This document shows positions 42,437 through 51,305 of a stretch of DNA of 64,000 nucleotides, in pieces. The DNA is from Streptomyces sp. CBMA152 (GTDB taxonomy: Bacteria > Actinomycetota > Actinomycetes > Streptomycetales > Streptomycetaceae). The notes under the pieces are model-generated. The model searched no databases. It was not told where the DNA came from and was given only the letters and a program-made list of their open reading frames with translations. Positions within the stretch are counted from its first letter, which is position 1. Every line of letters begins with the position of its first letter. The position numbers and the translations under genes were made by a program. The stretch spans positions 1 to 64,000 of the forward strand of contig NZ_MECJ01000012.1 of NCBI RefSeq assembly GCF_014596475.1, written 5' to 3'.

Positions 42437-43797
42437 GATGCCTTCTCGTCGGAGATCGTGAAGACATCGGAGAAGTAGTAGTCGCAGTCGTCGCACAGCT
42501 GATACGCGAGGCCACGAAGATGCTTGCCATTGATCTTGAACGGCAGGGTCACCGACATCGCCTCAGGCATCAGCCGCTGCCTCAAGAGCCGGTTCATCCG
42601 CGCCCCGTACGGATTGCCCTCCGCCGTCTCGCTCTGCGCATCCGCACGGCAGTCGAAGGCGGTGTCCAAGACCTCCAGTCGCATATTGGCGAGATCGGCA
42701 CTGTCTCCTGGCAATCCCGACTGGTGTTGTTTCCAGGCGACGTACCAGGCCGAGCGCAGGCTCTCCGCGTGCACGACCTCATCATCGGGCACCTGCCCCT
42801 GCACCAGCTTCTTGCGGAGTTTCACTCCTCCGGGAGCGACCATGGGGAGTCGACCAGGAGCGAAGGTCGGAACGGTGAGTTCGCGGTAGACGAACTGCTC
42901 GCGCACGGTGCGCGCGTACAGCGTCCGGCGGGCGATGCGCTGCTGCATCTGCACGTTCTGGAGGACTCGGCTCGGCTTCGCGATGTACTCGGCCAACTGG
43001 CCACGCTCGCCCTCGCCGCGGTTGGCCTGCTCGATGCGCTCGACGATCTGGCGGTAGGTGGCTTCGTCGTCCACGTGCTCCAGCTCCAGAGCCACGATGG
43101 CTGGCCGAAGTAGCTGCTGCAGGTTGTGGTCGGTGATGAACCTGGACGAGGGCACGCTCTTGTAGTCGATGTGCAATACGGCCAGGAACTGCTTGATCGT
43201 GGCGACGAAGCCGGCGGGTATGGCGATGTCAGCCATCGCCTTGGTCTCCGGCACTTCGGGGATGTGAGGGTACGGCTGCTTCCAGCGAATCTTCAGGAAG
43301 TACCGCGCGATGGTCGTTGCCATCGCGTCGACGTCCGTAGTGACCTCTGGGGCTGGGCCGCACATTCTCGCGAGCACAGCGGCATTGCCCTTGCCGGTGT
43401 TCAAGGCGCCGTTCGTGGTGAGGCGCAACCGAACGTTGTCTGCACAACCACACGCGCGCCAGCTGTTGAACAGGTGTGCCAGGCCCCCGTCCTTGCACAG
43501 ATCGCCGACATTCCACAGGGTCCGGTGGTACTGGCGGTGCTTCACCGACACCAGCTCGACGGCGCCGTCCTTGAAGGCGATGGCGAAGTCCTCGTGCCAC
43601 TCGCAGACGACGTACTCGATCTCGTCCCGTGTAAGCATGGCCAGGCATGCCTGAGCCGCCACTTCGGCTTGGTACCGATACAGCCGTGAGGTGTCGGTTC
43701 CGCCGTCCTCGCCGGGCGCCCGCTGAAAGATCGGATGCACGAAGTCGTCGGCGTCATCCACCGCGTCCGCTGTCACGTCGACCACAGCCACCCCCAA
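42433..43797 (-). CDS. DUF4297/Cap4-like nuclease effector (LmuA-like)
   Basis: The product (up to 454 residues) has an N-terminal DUF4297-type dsDNA endonuclease domain: RYQAEVAAQACLAMLTRDEI, then EWHEDFAIAFKDG and ELVSVKHRQYH, giving the E69/D70, E81 and K86 pattern of PD-(D/E)xK enzymes, followed by LCKDGGLAHLFNSWRA. The C-terminal half is a distinct domain ending in a CDDCDYYF pair. Cap4-type nucleases are effectors of Lamassu-Cap4 and of some CBASS systems; the SMC ATPase next door points to Lamassu. The start is uncertain (TTG 43797, GTG 43791 or 43785). It is the first gene of the operon. Confidence 0.8.
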   Translation of the reverse strand: MGVAVVDVTADAVDDADDFVHPIFQRAPGEDGGTDTSRLYRYQAEVAAQACLAMLTRDEIEYVVCEWHEDFAIAFKDGAVELVSVKHRQYHRTLWNVGDLCKDGGLAHLFNSWRACGCADNVRLRLTTNGALNTGKGNAAVLARMCGPAPEVTTDVDAMATTIARYFLKIRWKQPYPHIPEVPETKAMADIAIPAGFVATIKQFLAVLHIDYKSVPSSRFITDHNLQQLLRPAIVALELEHVDDEATYRQIVERIEQANRGEGERGQLAEYIAKPSRVLQNVQMQQRIARRTLYARTVREQFVYRELTVPTFAPGRLPMVAPGGVKLRKKLVQGQVPDDEVVHAESLRSAWYVAWKQHQSGLPGDSADLANMRLEVLDTAFDCRADAQSETAEGNPYGARMNRLLRQRLMPEAMSVTLPFKINGKHLRGLAYQLCDDCDYYFSDVFTISDEKAS

Positions 43798-44192
43798 GCC
43801 GTACGCGCACCGCGAGCCCTGAGGGGGTCGGTGAGCCGAAGATCCCTAGGCGTATCACAGTCCGCATGCGTAACGTAACCGAGTGATCGCATAATTCTGG
43901 AACGAGTCAGACAATTGGCGTCCGCACCAAGGGCGACTGGCTCAGGACGCCACACGTGCGGGTGATATCGGAGCGCGTTGCTTCCGTCGGAGAGTGGCCG
44001 CAGCAGCTCGTAGCCCATCGTGCTGGCTGGCAGCGGCACGGCGCCCTTGCCGTGCCTCTTGACCAGCCGTAGTTGAAAGACCACAGAAGGCCGACAAGTG
44101 TTCGCTACTGAACGTAACCAGTGCTCATAATCGCCCGAATCTGCTCGGACCCTGCTCATGGTCACGCGGAAATGCTTACGCGCTCGCGGATC
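43798..44192. other. Upstream region of the defence operon
   Basis: About 395 bp of less GC-rich sequence between the nuclease gene start and the 3' end of the BTAD membrane protein gene, both on the minus strand. It should contain the defence operon's promoter. A minus-strand frame at 43773-44165 is open, but it overlaps the nuclease start and has no recognised domain, so I do not call it. No clear operator palindrome is seen. Confidence 0.45.
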
Positions 44193-47100
44193 CTAGAAGC
44201 GGGTCCGGGTAGTCAGACGAGGCAGCAGGTTCCGCAGCAGTTCGGCAGTCTCAGCTTCCATGTCGACACCGCCGCCGAGTTGTTCGTTGATGCGGACCAG
44301 CCGGGCAGCGGCCTCACGCAGGGCGTCGATGTCGCCCGCAGTGTGGTGAGCGAGGAAGATCTGGCGGTGCAGCAGCTCGCTCTCCTCGGCGGCCAGCAGG
44401 CCGCGGCTGGCCGCCCACAAAGCGCCGGGGATGTCGTTGGCTTCTCGGCAGCGGGTGGACAGCTCGTAGGCGACGTCCACCACTGCGGACACCATCTCCT
44501 GGATGATCGGCTCCGCCCAGGCGTAGCGCTGGGGGTCGATGCCGGTGAAGGGGCGGGCGCGGACCAGGGCGAGGGCGCGGCGCAGGGTGAGGCTGGCGTC
44601 CTCGTCGTGGCGGGCGAGGCCGGTGCGGGCGAATCGCTGGAATTGGGTCCAGTCGCAGGTGACGGCGGGGCCGAGGCGGTAGCGGCTGTCTCCGGTGTCC
44701 TGGACGCGGGGCAGGTGGGCGGTGCCGTCGGTGTTCTTGCCGAGCCAGGAGCGGGTGCGGGAGATGACGGCGTTGCGCATCTGTTTGTTCACCAGGCGTC
44801 CGGGCCATAGTGCGTCGTCGATGGCGTGGTGGTCGACTCCGGGGTTGAGGGCGAGGTAGGCGGCCAGCTCGGTGCCGATGCTGAGGCGGTTGGAGTCGAT
44901 CCGGCCGCTCGCGCCGTCGATGCTGACGGGGCCGAGCAGCAGAACAGCGGGTGCGGCGTTGGTCGCTGCGGGGTCTGTGTCGGTGGCGGGCTCCGGTGCG
45001 GGGAGGGTCACGCGGACGGCCGGAGCGGCCACAGTCGCGCAGGGGGTCGCTGGGAGAGCGTCCCCGGAGTCGGCAGCCGGGGGGGCCAAGTCCTCGTGGT
45101 TCGTACGAGCCTTCGCCCCGGCAGCGGCCGCCGCGTCCTCGTTCTCCTCGGCAAGAACGTCGGCGAGTGTGGAACCGGCAGCGGGCTCACGCATCGGGCC
45201 GTCCGCGTCGTGGACCTCCGGCTTCGCCAGGTCGAGTCTCGGGACGGGATAGCCGACGTCGGCGGAGCTCGCGGCGTACTCGGCGGAAGGCGCGAGCTCG
45301 TCTTCGTGGGCGAGGGCGTCCAGTTCAAGCTCGGCGTACTCGGCAGGCAGGCCGTCCTCGTCAGGGTCCGGCTCGACCGATTCGCCGGTGCTGGCCGCCG
45401 CCGTGGGGGCAGCCTGGTCGCTGAGAAGGGGCTCATCCAGGCTCGGTTCGTCGTCCGTGCGGACCCAGTCGGGGGCGGGAGCGTCGGCCTCGCTCGCGGC
45501 GAGAGTGAGCAGTTCCATGGCGTCGGCGAAGTGCTCGTCACTCAGACCCTGCAGTTTGACGGGCAAGTGGGAGCCGGGCAGCGCAATGATGTGCTCCGGG
45601 CCCTGGCAATCGAGCGTCCAGGCGGTGCTCGGCAGGTCGGCGGGGGTGCTGGCGGTGATGACCGCTCCGGCTGCGCGGGGCTCTTCGGCCAGGGCGTCGA
45701 ACAGTGCCTCGCTGGCGTCGTGTGGAAGGTCCTGGGCGAGCAGTACGTGGGGGGTCCAGGCGCCGGCGGCGTCGTCCATGAGGCGGGCGGCGCGCAGGCT
45801 GCTCGCGCCGACGGCGTCCAGGGCGCGACGCTGGTCGTTCGTGTGGCTGGTCAGGTCGGCGCTGGCATCGGTGATGTCGTGGATACGGACGACGCGCTCG
45901 GGAACGGCGTGGTCCAGGCCGGGCGCGGTGTCGGCGAGCGCGGTGATTTCGAGGTGGCCGGGCAGCGGGGTGCTGGCCAGTTCGACCGCGATGGCCTGAA
46001 GGACGTGCCGGGTGAAGCCGGCGTCGCCGGCCAGGTTCAGGATGCCGACGTGTTCCAGGTCGACCAGGACCAGGTGGGCGGCTGGGTCCCAGCCGATCGA
46101 GACGAGCGCCGGGTACGGGGCGTCCGCGTTCTTCAGCTGGTCTTCGGTGGCCAGGTCCGGACTGGACGCCGGGCAGGTCCACAGGTCGGTGCGGCCGGCC
46201 GCCGCGCTGAAGGGCGTCATGGGCGCGGTGTCCTCGGCCAGGTGCAGCACGACCTTGGCTTCATGAAGCACGACCGCTTCCACGGTGGGGAGTTCACGGC
46301 CTGCCGCAGCCAGGTTGAGGGCGAGGGAGCGCAGCGCCGTGTCCAGCAGGTCGAAACCGTGCTGGGCGGCGCGCAGGCCCTGTTCGGTCGCGGCCGCGCG
46401 GCCGGTGGGCATGGGGATACGCCGGCCGGGGCGCCGACGGCGCTGCTGCAGGATCCGGCGGGTGGCCAGGGTACCGACCAGCGCGGCCGCCAAGGCTCCC
46501 GCGCCTGCCCATACCGCTGCTGGCGCCAGGGCGGTGTCGTGGCCATCCCTGGTCTGCGCGGCTGATGCGGGGGCGTGGGTGCGGTCCGTGCTGGGTGCGG
46601 GGGTGGCGCTGCTCGGGGTCGGCCGGACCGTGCGGGCGGGCGGTGGGGTCGCTGTCGGCGTACTCGGTTTGCCGGCCCCCGCCCGAGCGTCGTTGTCGTT
46701 GTCCTTGTCCGGGGTCTTCTCAGGTGTCGGCTTCGTCTGGCTCTGCTTGTCCGGCGTTTTCGGGTCGGTCGTGTTCTGGTCTGCGGGTGGCTCGGCGGCC
46801 GTGCCGGGCTGGGGCAGGTTCAGGACCTGGCCGGGGAAGATGAGGTCGGGGTTGTCGAAGTGGCCGCCGCCTGGCTGTTCCTCTCCCTTGTTCGCGGCGT
46901 AGATCACGGTCCATTTGTCGGGGTCCCCGTACGTTTTGCCAGCGATCAGGGAGAGGTTGTCGCCTTCCCTGACCGTGGTACTCGTCGCCCGCTGCGGGTG
47001 ACTGCCCGGGGTCGAGGGCGGGGTTGTCCGGTCGGGGGTCTTTTCCGCGGTCGGCTGGTCAGTTGGGCCGGTGTGCGCCGGGGCTGGGGCCGCGGCGGTG

Positions 47101-47774
47101 GGGGTGGCCGGGTGTGCGGTGGCCGTGGTGGTGCGGGCGTCGGCGGGGAGCTTGATGACTGCCCCCTGGGGCAGGTAGCCGTCGCCCGCGGCGAGGGCGG
47201 GGATGTCGGGGTTGAGGGCGGCGATGTCCTTCCACCGCTGGCCGTCTCCGAGGTAGGTGACGGCGAGGTCCCAGGGCGCCTCCGTGGCGGAAGCCACCGT
47301 GTGCGTGGGCCAGGCATCCTCGGCGGAGGTCCGGGGCGTTGGGGCCGACAAACTCGGCGTAGCGGTGGTGTGGACCGCGGCGGCGGCCGGTGTAGGGGTG
47401 GCGGCCGAGGCGGCGGTCGGGGCGAGCAGCACGATCGAGCCGATCAGGAACCCCGCGAGGGACTGAAGGCTGCTCAGTCCCCGGACGCGGGGCGCCGTGC
47501 GGCCCCGGGCCAGGGACACGATTTCCAGCAGCACCGAGGCCGCGAAGCTGGCCCAGGCAGCCCAGCCGATGAGGGTGAGAGTGACCAGGAACAGGGAACC
47601 GTCGTCCTGCTGGGTGAACAGGCTCCAGCCGCCCGAGAGTTCAGTGGGCTGGTGGCCGACTTGGAGCAGGAGGTAGGGCACGCCGCCGACCAGGGCCGCC
47701 AGGAGGGCCAGGCCGAACACGGCGCGCACCAGCAGGGTGAGGGTGCGCAGCGGGGCGGGGGTGCGGGGTGCCAT
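44193..47774 (-). CDS. Membrane protein with LysM region and C-terminal BTAD regulator domain
   Basis: The 1193-residue product has three N-terminal membrane spans (about 12-37, 61-87, 103-123), then a Thr/Pro-rich region with two LysM-like parts (PWDLAVTYLGDGQRWKDIAA; VREGDNLSLIAGKTYGDPDK). A fourth span lies at about 410-435 (APAAVWAGAGALAAALVGTL). A large cytoplasmic part ends in a winged-helix/BTAD unit (MRNAVISRTRSWLGKNTDG; SLTLRRALALVRARPF; LLHRQIFLAHHTAGDIDALR). With the N terminus inside, the LysM part would face the wall and BTAD the cytoplasm. It follows the Tad pilin genes on the same strand with an 8-bp gap, so it may link wall state or pilus assembly to gene control. Confidence 0.75.
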   Translation of the reverse strand: MAPRTPAPLRTLTLLVRAVFGLALLAALVGGVPYLLLQVGHQPTELSGGWSLFTQQDDGSLFLVTLTLIGWAAWASFAASVLLEIVSLARGRTAPRVRGLSSLQSLAGFLIGSIVLLAPTAASAATPTPAAAAVHTTATPSLSAPTPRTSAEDAWPTHTVASATEAPWDLAVTYLGDGQRWKDIAALNPDIPALAAGDGYLPQGAVIKLPADARTTTATAHPATPTAAAPAPAHTGPTDQPTAEKTPDRTTPPSTPGSHPQRATSTTVREGDNLSLIAGKTYGDPDKWTVIYAANKGEEQPGGGHFDNPDLIFPGQVLNLPQPGTAAEPPADQNTTDPKTPDKQSQTKPTPEKTPDKDNDNDARAGAGKPSTPTATPPPARTVRPTPSSATPAPSTDRTHAPASAAQTRDGHDTALAPAAVWAGAGALAAALVGTLATRRILQQRRRRPGRRIPMPTGRAAATEQGLRAAQHGFDLLDTALRSLALNLAAAGRELPTVEAVVLHEAKVVLHLAEDTAPMTPFSAAAGRTDLWTCPASSPDLATEDQLKNADAPYPALVSIGWDPAAHLVLVDLEHVGILNLAGDAGFTRHVLQAIAVELASTPLPGHLEITALADTAPGLDHAVPERVVRIHDITDASADLTSHTNDQRRALDAVGASSLRAARLMDDAAGAWTPHVLLAQDLPHDASEALFDALAEEPRAAGAVITASTPADLPSTAWTLDCQGPEHIIALPGSHLPVKLQGLSDEHFADAMELLTLAASEADAPAPDWVRTDDEPSLDEPLLSDQAAPTAAASTGESVEPDPDEDGLPAEYAELELDALAHEDELAPSAEYAASSADVGYPVPRLDLAKPEVHDADGPMREPAAGSTLADVLAEENEDAAAAAGAKARTNHEDLAPPAADSGDALPATPCATVAAPAVRVTLPAPEPATDTDPAATNAAPAVLLLGPVSIDGASGRIDSNRLSIGTELAAYLALNPGVDHHAIDDALWPGRLVNKQMRNAVISRTRSWLGKNTDGTAHLPRVQDTGDSRYRLGPAVTCDWTQFQRFARTGLARHDEDASLTLRRALALVRARPFTGIDPQRYAWAEPIIQEMVSAVVDVAYELSTRCREANDIPGALWAASRGLLAAEESELLHRQIFLAHHTAGDIDALREAAARLVRINEQLGGGVDMEAETAELLRNLLPRLTTRTRF

Positions 47775-47782
47775 CGGGGTGT

Positions 47783-48238
47783 TCAGCCTCCGGCTTGGGT
47801 GTGCAGATGGGCGTGGGCGGTGCCGGTCACGTTGATCGTGGACTTACCCAGCAGCTGCGCGAAGAACGTGTGGTACGCGTCGTGGACGGTGATGTTGAGG
47901 GTCTGTCCGCCGTCGGTTATGGCGACGTCGCCGTCGACGTTGCGGGCGGCGAGGTAGTCGCGGGCGGCGCCGGCGGCCGCGTCCGGGTCGACGGTGATCG
48001 CGGTGCCTTCGACGGCCTGGGCGGTGTTGAGCTGCTGGCCGGCGGTGCGGGCGGCTTCCTGGGCCAAGCTGGTGGCCCGGTTCGCCGCGTTCAGGGCGCC
48101 GCCGCCGTCGACGAGCAGGCCCAGGACCATCAAGATGGCCAGTGCGGACAGCGCGAAGAACAGGGACATCGACCCGCGGTCCTTGGCCCCGCTCACCGCG
48201 GTGCGGCGGCGAACGAGGCCGATCAGCCTGGTGATCAT
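47783..48238 (-). CDS. TadG-like pilus assembly protein
   Basis: The 151-residue product has a basic start then a single span (GSMSLFFALSALAILMVLGL), with DGGGALNAANRATSLAQEAA typical of Tad Flp-associated minor pilin/TadG N-terminal regions. The mature part is short compared with full TadG and lacks a VWA domain. ATG 48238 overlaps the stop of the upstream pilin gene (ATGA); longer upstream readings are rejected. Likely exported by the neighbouring Tad machine. Confidence 0.75.
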   Translation of the reverse strand: MITRLIGLVRRRTAVSGAKDRGSMSLFFALSALAILMVLGLLVDGGGALNAANRATSLAQEAARTAGQQLNTAQAVEGTAITVDPDAAAGAARDYLAARNVDGDVAITDGGQTLNITVHDAYHTFFAQLLGKSTINVTGTAHAHLHTQAGG

Positions 48239-48693
48239 GTGCGGCCCCGGTAGGTGTCGAGGGGACTCGTCCACGAGGCGTGGAGGGTCTTGGAGCCGGG
48301 CAGCCCCGGCAGGCCGATGTCGGAGAGGGGCGCGGTGCACGAGATGCTCGCCGTCACGGTGGCGTCCACGCCCACCGCGAGGGAGTAGCCGGAGGTGTCG
48401 ACCTCGACGCTGGAGGTCCGGCAGGTGATGCCGTCGCCGTCCAGGCTCCGGGTGGCCGCGGCTTCCGCCTGGGCCTGGGCGCTGGCGGCGTCCCGTTCGA
48501 GGGAGGCGGCCCGGGCGGCTGCGCGGGCTGCGGAGTCGACGGCGCCGGAGGCGTCGGTGACCCGGCCGAAGGCGATCATCAGCAGGATGAGGGCGATGAT
48601 GACGGGGGCCAGGACGGCGGTCTCCACCGCATAGCTGCCGCGGTCGGCTCTCACCGCGTGTGCGAGGCTGCGCCTGCGGGAGCGGGCGCTCAT
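48235..48693 (-). CDS. TadE-like pseudopilin
   Basis: The 152-residue product has the TadE-type N-terminal processing region RADRGSYAVETAVLAPVIIA with a following hydrophobic span, then a beta-rich body with two cysteines (GITCRTSS; SISCTAP). ATG 48693 overlaps the preceding gene's stop. Minor pilin function in the Tad pilus is inferred from family and position. Confidence 0.8.
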   Translation of the reverse strand: MSARSRRRSLAHAVRADRGSYAVETAVLAPVIIALILLMIAFGRVTDASGAVDSAARAAARAASLERDAASAQAQAEAAATRSLDGDGITCRTSSVEVDTSGYSLAVGVDATVTASISCTAPLSDIGLPGLPGSKTLHASWTSPLDTYRGRT

Positions 48694-49112
48694 GGGGCGG
48701 TCCACACTTCGGTGGGGGCGTCGGCGTACTGGGTGACGTTCAGGTGGAGGCCGGGCACGAGGGTGGCGACTGTGCCGTGGACGGTGATGCGGATCTGGGC
48801 GGGGGTGCTGCCGGCCGAGGAGACGCTCGCGCCCTGGACGCTGCCGCCGAACTTGGCGAGGAAGTCCTGGGCCTGGGTGACGCCGTCGCCGGGGCTCGCG
48901 CCGAACTGGCGGCCGGCTTCGACGCCCTGGCGGGCCGCGGACTGGGCGACCTTGCGGGCGTGGTAGTACAGCCCGACCTGGATGGCGGTGAGCACGAGCA
49001 TCAGGACGACGACGGCCAGGACGGCGAACTCGACGCTGCCCACGCCACGGTCGTCGCCCGATCTGACCCTGCGCATCCGGTGCCGGATGCGTTCCCGGAT
49101 TCTCAACGCCAC
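48690..49112 (-). CDS. TadE-like pseudopilin
   Basis: The 140-residue product has SGDDRGVGSVEFAVLAVVVL, the Gly/Glu processing motif and span of TadE pseudopilins, then KVAQSAARQGVEAGRQFGAS and a beta-rich end. GTG 49112 is preceded by CAGGGGGA. It overlaps the second tadE-like gene by four bases. It is a paralogue of its neighbour rather than a copy. Confidence 0.8.
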   Translation of the reverse strand: MALRIRERIRHRMRRVRSGDDRGVGSVEFAVLAVVVLMLVLTAIQVGLYYHARKVAQSAARQGVEAGRQFGASPGDGVTQAQDFLAKFGGSVQGASVSSAGSTPAQIRITVHGTVATLVPGLHLNVTQYADAPTEVWTAP

Positions 49113-49150
49113 TCCCCCTGCTGGATTCCTGTCGGCTCGTTCGTCGTACG

Positions 49151-49339
49151 TCAGCCGCCGTTGATGATGCCGATCTTCTCGGCGACCTTGGTCTTGATGG
49201 CGAGGGCGATTCCGCCGGCCACGACGATGAGGACGGCCGCGAAGACGGCGACCTCGGTGGAGGACTGCCCGGCGTCGCGGGCACTCTTCAGCTGCTGCCA
49301 GCGGTCCTGGAGGAGCAGGGTCAGGGCGCGGATGTCCAT
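49151..49339 (-). CDS. Flp-type major pilin
   Basis: The 62-residue product has an N-terminal basic/helical leader (LLLQDRWQQLKSARDAGQSS) followed by STEVAVFAAVLIVVAGGIAL, the Glu-containing hydrophobic pilin core, and a short tail. Size and place between tadC and tadE genes fit the Flp pilin subunit of actinobacterial Tad pili. ATG 49339 has AGGAGAATCCCCC upstream. Confidence 0.75.
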   Translation of the reverse strand: MDIRALTLLLQDRWQQLKSARDAGQSSTEVAVFAAVLIVVAGGIALAIKTKVAEKIGIINGG

Positions 49340-49358
49340 GGGGGATTCTCCTAACTGG

Positions 49359-50255
49359 TCAGCTGCCGAGGATGGTCGCGGTGAGCGGGATCATCACGAA
49401 GGCGAGCATCAAGATGACGGCGAAGGTGACGGGCAGGACCATCGACGCGGAGGCGGCGTTGGCCTGGGATTTGGCGTCCGCGAGGAGCGCGATGCGCAGC
49501 TGGCGGGCCTGGGCCTGCAAGGTGGTGTAGACGGCGGCGCCGTCGCCGGCCAGGGCGAGGGTGTCGGCGGGGCGGGTGAGTTCGGGGATGTCGAGTTCCT
49601 CACCGAGTTGCTTGAGGGCGTCCCAGACGGCGACGCCGGACAGGTCGGCCTGGGCGAAGACGCGGCGCATGCGGGCGAAGATGAAGCCGTCGCCGACCTC
49701 GGCGGTCTGGGTCAGGGCCTGGGCGGCGCCGGAGTTGGCGATGCGCGCGAGCGCGACACGTTCGAGGTAGGAGGCGACGGCGTGGCGCACGATGAGGCGG
49801 GTGGCGGCGGCCTCGCGGCGCAGTTCAACGACGGGCCACATCCACAGCAGGGCGGCCAGGCCGAGGGAGAGGCCGAGGGGGATCACGTAGGGGAAGGGGG
49901 CGCCGGCCAGCGCCATGAGGCCCTGGAACAACTGGGGGAAGAGCAGCCCGAAGACCGCGAGCAAGGCGCGTTTGCCCAGGTGTTCGGCCGGTGACTTCCG
50001 CAGCAGCGCCAAGTCTTTCATGGGCAGGCGCAGGCGGCCGCCGAGTTCGTCCAGGAGGCGACGGCCGACTTTCTCGGCGAGGGTGTCGACGCCCGCCTGC
50101 TCCGTGGTGGTGGGCAGCAGGGCGGGGGCCTTGGTGGCGTCCAGCCGGTCCAGGACCGCGGTGAGGTCCGCCTTGGCGGGCCAGGCCGCTCGGATCGCGA
50201 GGCCGATCAGGGCGCCGGCTGCGGCTGCGGGGAGCACCGCGTTCAACGGGATCAT
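49359..50255 (-). CDS. tadC: TadC-like inner-membrane platform protein
   Basis: The 298-residue product is a type II secretion F-domain protein with spans near the N terminus (LPAAAAGALIGLAIRAAWPA), at about 115-155 (LLAVFGLLFPQLFQGLMALA; LGLSLGLAALLWMWPVVELR) and at the C terminus (MVLPVTFAVILMLAFVMIPL). The cytoplasmic GspF-like helices include LARIANSGAAQALTQTAEVG. It forms the assembly platform with TadB. Its start overlaps the tadB stop by four bases. Confidence 0.85.
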   Translation of the reverse strand: MIPLNAVLPAAAAGALIGLAIRAAWPAKADLTAVLDRLDATKAPALLPTTTEQAGVDTLAEKVGRRLLDELGGRLRLPMKDLALLRKSPAEHLGKRALLAVFGLLFPQLFQGLMALAGAPFPYVIPLGLSLGLAALLWMWPVVELRREAAATRLIVRHAVASYLERVALARIANSGAAQALTQTAEVGDGFIFARMRRVFAQADLSGVAVWDALKQLGEELDIPELTRPADTLALAGDGAAVYTTLQAQARQLRIALLADAKSQANAASASMVLPVTFAVILMLAFVMIPLTATILGS

Positions 50256-51226
50256 CGGGCCGCTCCCTTCACGAGCGGGACGGCTGGCGCGGGCACGCCC
50301 GGGCCGGCACCCGTGCCGCCGTGCGGAGGCCGCGTCTCCGTCGGGGTGAGGGGGTCGAGCAGGCGCGGGTCGGGCTTGGTGCGGGCGATGCGCCGCAACA
50401 TCGCGAGGGTCCAGGCGAAGAAGCCGCCCAGGATGGCGAGGACGATCTGCCCAACCGCTGATTGGTACCAGCTGGACCAGGACCCGTTGAGCAGACAGCA
50501 GACCACCACGATGAAGATCACGATGGACACGATCCGGGAGGACCGGCGGACGGTGGCGCGGTCGGCCTCCACGTCCCGGGCATCTTTGGCCTGCTGGTCG
50601 ATGGTCACCGCGAGGGCTTCCAGGGCATCGGAGAGCCCCTCGTCCTTGTAGACGGCGTGGGATTGGAAGAGCAGCACAACGTGGTCGACGACGCCGTCGG
50701 CGAGCTCATCGGCGAACAGCGCGAACGCATCCGTGGCGTCCATCCCGGAGCGCAGCTGCTCGGCGAGCCGGCGCACCGGAGCGGCGATGGGGCCCGGCGC
50801 GCTCTTGGCGGACGCACGGATCGTCTGCGGCAGACTGATACCGGCCGTGTGGACACCGGCCAGGTAGTTGAGCCACTGGGCGATCGCTTCGAGTCGCTGA
50901 ATGCGCAGCTGGGCGGCGGTGCCGGGGTTGAGGATGTACGGCACGCCGAGCACGGCCGCACCGGCCAGCAGGCCGTGCACGGGCCAGCCGGTCCACGCCC
51001 ACACCACCAGCGTCGCGATCACGGCGGTGGTAACCAGGTAGCGCCACCGGTGCTGCCACGTCTGCGGCAGCTCGGCCTTGGCCCGGCGCATCCGCCCCAC
51101 CAACGGGGAAGGCGGCTTGAGCGGATCCGGAATACGGCCCCGGAGCTCTCGCACCGCGCCAGCGCTCGCCAGCAGGGCGAGCACGGCACAGCAGGCCGCG
51201 ACCAGAGCGAGCTGAGCGGTCGTCAC
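50252..51226 (-). CDS. tadB: TadB-like inner-membrane platform protein
   Basis: The 324-residue product is the partner type II secretion F-domain protein: an N-terminal span, spans at about 65-100, the conserved cytoplasmic part (LNYLAGVHTAGISLPQTIRA; AVTIDQQAKDARDVEADRAT) and C-terminal spans (IVSIVIFIVVVCCLLNGSWS). An 80-bp gap separates it from tadA upstream on the same strand. The C-terminal tail is Pro/Gly-rich. Confidence 0.85.
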   Translation of the reverse strand: MTTAQLALVAACCAVLALLASAGAVRELRGRIPDPLKPPSPLVGRMRRAKAELPQTWQHRWRYLVTTAVIATLVVWAWTGWPVHGLLAGAAVLGVPYILNPGTAAQLRIQRLEAIAQWLNYLAGVHTAGISLPQTIRASAKSAPGPIAAPVRRLAEQLRSGMDATDAFALFADELADGVVDHVVLLFQSHAVYKDEGLSDALEALAVTIDQQAKDARDVEADRATVRRSSRIVSIVIFIVVVCCLLNGSWSSWYQSAVGQIVLAILGGFFAWTLAMLRRIARTKPDPRLLDPLTPTETRPPHGGTGAGPGVPAPAVPLVKGAAR

Positions 51227-51305
51227 CGGGCCTCCCAGGAAGGTGCGCCACCAGGGACGGCCTGGTCGGAGTCGGCCGGTCCCTGGTTGTTTGGCTCGGC
51301 AGTGG

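Noticed and set aside
43773..44165. 130-codon minus-strand frame upstream of the nuclease
   Set aside because: It overlaps the nuclease start and has no family; the region more likely holds the operon promoter.
46575..47957. 460-codon plus-strand frame
   Set aside because: Gly/Arg-rich shadow of the LysM/BTAD membrane protein gene.
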